From positions 1 to 52,405 of IMG/VR virus record IMGVR_UViG_3300009183_000119: a stretch of DNA of 52,405 nt, one strand, 5' to 3'. The translations under genes and the position numbers were made by a program. The notes beneath the pieces are model-generated. The model saw nothing but the letters and a program-made list of their open reading frames with translations. It searched no databases and was not told the origin of the DNA. Of the stretch, positions 51,713 to 52,405 are shown in pieces. This DNA is from a virus. Position 1 is the stretch's first letter, and the number at the start of each line of letters is the position of its first letter.

Positions 51713-52405
51713 ATGTCACAAGAATTATTAGAAGGTCGTTGGACTGAAACTAAAGATGCACTCTTAGAAGGCTTGTCCGGCTCTAAGCGTACTTCCATGT
51801 CAGTTATCCTCGAAAACACAAAAAAATACTTGCGTGAGAATGCAAGTTCAGGTTCTACAGTTTCTGGTAACATCGCCACATTAAACCGTGTGATTCTGCC
51901 AGTTATTCGACGTGTTATGCCAACAGTTATTGCTAACGAGTTGGTAGGCGTACAGCCAATGACAGGTCCAGTAGGCCAAATCCACACATTACGTGTTCGC
52001 TATGCACAAAGTTTGACAGACAATTCAGCAGCCGCCACAAGCGTTCAAGCTGGTCAAGAAGCTTTGAGCCCATTCACAATCGCTACAGCGTATTCCACAG
52101 TTCCACAGAATACAACTACTGCTACTGGTTACACTGGTAACAACACAGCGACAATGGAAGGCACAGGCGGTAAGCAAATTTCCGTACAAATCTTGAAGCA
52201 AGCTGTTGAAGCTAAGACACGCAAACTCCAAGCTCGTTGGACATTTGAATCTGCTCAAGATGCACAAGCCATGCACGGTATTGACGTAGAAGCTGAAATC
52301 ATGGCTGCTCTTGCACAAGAGATCACAGCTGAGATTGATCAAGAGATCTTGTTATCCTTGAGCACATTGGCTGCTACAGAGTACACATACAACCAAGCAA
52401 CTGTA
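51713..52405 (+). CDS. 23: Major capsid protein gp23 (N-terminal part, 3' end outside window)
   Basis: 231 codons of an open frame starting MSQELLEGRWTETKDALLEG and running past the right edge. LNRVILPVIRRVMPTVIANE, LVGVQPMTGPVGQIHTLRVR is the family hallmark of gp23, and EAKTRKLQARWTFESAQDAQ, AMHGIDVEAEIMAALAQEIT is the next conserved block. Cleavage motifs of the (L/I)xE type occur at LLE5-7, LLE17-19 and ILE32-34; the last is at a plausible position for gp21 processing but is shorter than the T4 propeptide (65 residues). Ribosome site AAGGAG is at 51701-51706. Confidence 0.93.
   Translation, partial: MSQELLEGRWTETKDALLEGLSGSKRTSMSVILENTKKYLRENASSGSTVSGNIATLNRVILPVIRRVMPTVIANELVGVQPMTGPVGQIHTLRVRYAQSLTDNSAAATSVQAGQEALSPFTIATAYSTVPQNTTTATGYTGNNTATMEGTGGKQISVQILKQAVEAKTRKLQARWTFESAQDAQAMHGIDVEAEIMAALAQEITAEIDQEILLSLSTLAATEYTYNQATV

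Noticed and set aside
1-52405. tRNA genes, CRISPR arrays and insertion sequences
   Set aside because: No cloverleaf with a T-loop box, no regularly spaced repeats with spacers, and no transposase or inverted terminal repeats were seen by eye; a tRNAscan or ISfinder run would settle it.

Overview
The window is a piece of a T4-like tailed phage genome (myovirus). The organising evidence is a run of T4-type virion genes: portal gp20, a small core-region protein, an acidic prohead-core protein, protease gp21, scaffold gp22, the start of major capsid gp23 (all +, 46.9 kb to the end), and baseplate genes gp48/54-like, gp53, hub proteins, a gp5-like spike, gp25 and gp6 (all -, 35.1 to 23.4 kb). T4-type replication/late-control genes gp55 (late sigma), gp47 and gp46 (Mre11/Rad50-like) lie between. 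Accessory genes (sulfotransferase, amidinotransferase, radical SAM enzymes, glycosyltransferases, DUF6614-like protein) resemble the cargo of aquatic T4-like phages. The host cannot be named from this sequence.

Layout. 1-5489 (-): a tightly overlapping accessory operon: radical SAM protein (cut by the window edge), glycine-amidinotransferase-like enzyme, sulfotransferase-like protein, three glycosyltransferase-like proteins and three small proteins. 5490-5541: a terminator hairpin abutting the promoter of that operon. 5561-8622 (-): fibre-like structural proteins, including a 43-aa gene too short for routine ORF calling. 8642-23389 (-): one giant 4915-aa gene in the place where T4 has gp7. 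23386-35138 (-): gp6, gp25, coiled-coil protein, gp5-like spike, large hub-like protein, gp53, gp48/54-like protein. 35139-35251: divergent promoter region. 35252-41602 (+): gp55, gp47, a two-gene AT-rich insertion with a sulfotransferase, gp46, a second radical SAM enzyme and a GIY-YIG nuclease. 41603-42031: a gene-free, strongly structured stretch ending in an intrinsic terminator, best read as a non-coding RNA locus. 42032-44618: DUF6614-like protein (-), aminoacyl-tRNA-protein-transferase-like GNAT protein (+), three - genes including gp26. 44663-52405 (+): tape-measure protein carrying an M15-type peptidase, then the head module.

How it fits together. gp55 would direct RNA polymerase to T4-type late promoters; an RTAAATAY-like element lies upstream of about ten start codons, mostly of structural genes. 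Separate sigma70-type promoters precede gp55, gp47, gp46 and the accessory operon; three of them sit so close to the ATG that the transcripts should be leaderless. The most unusual items are the giant baseplate-region protein with seven integrin-like FG-GAP motifs interrupted by inserted beta modules, the structured RNA locus, the phage Bpt/Ate-like protein, and the leaderless promoter arrangement. All functional assignments come from reading motifs and gene order; no database search was run.
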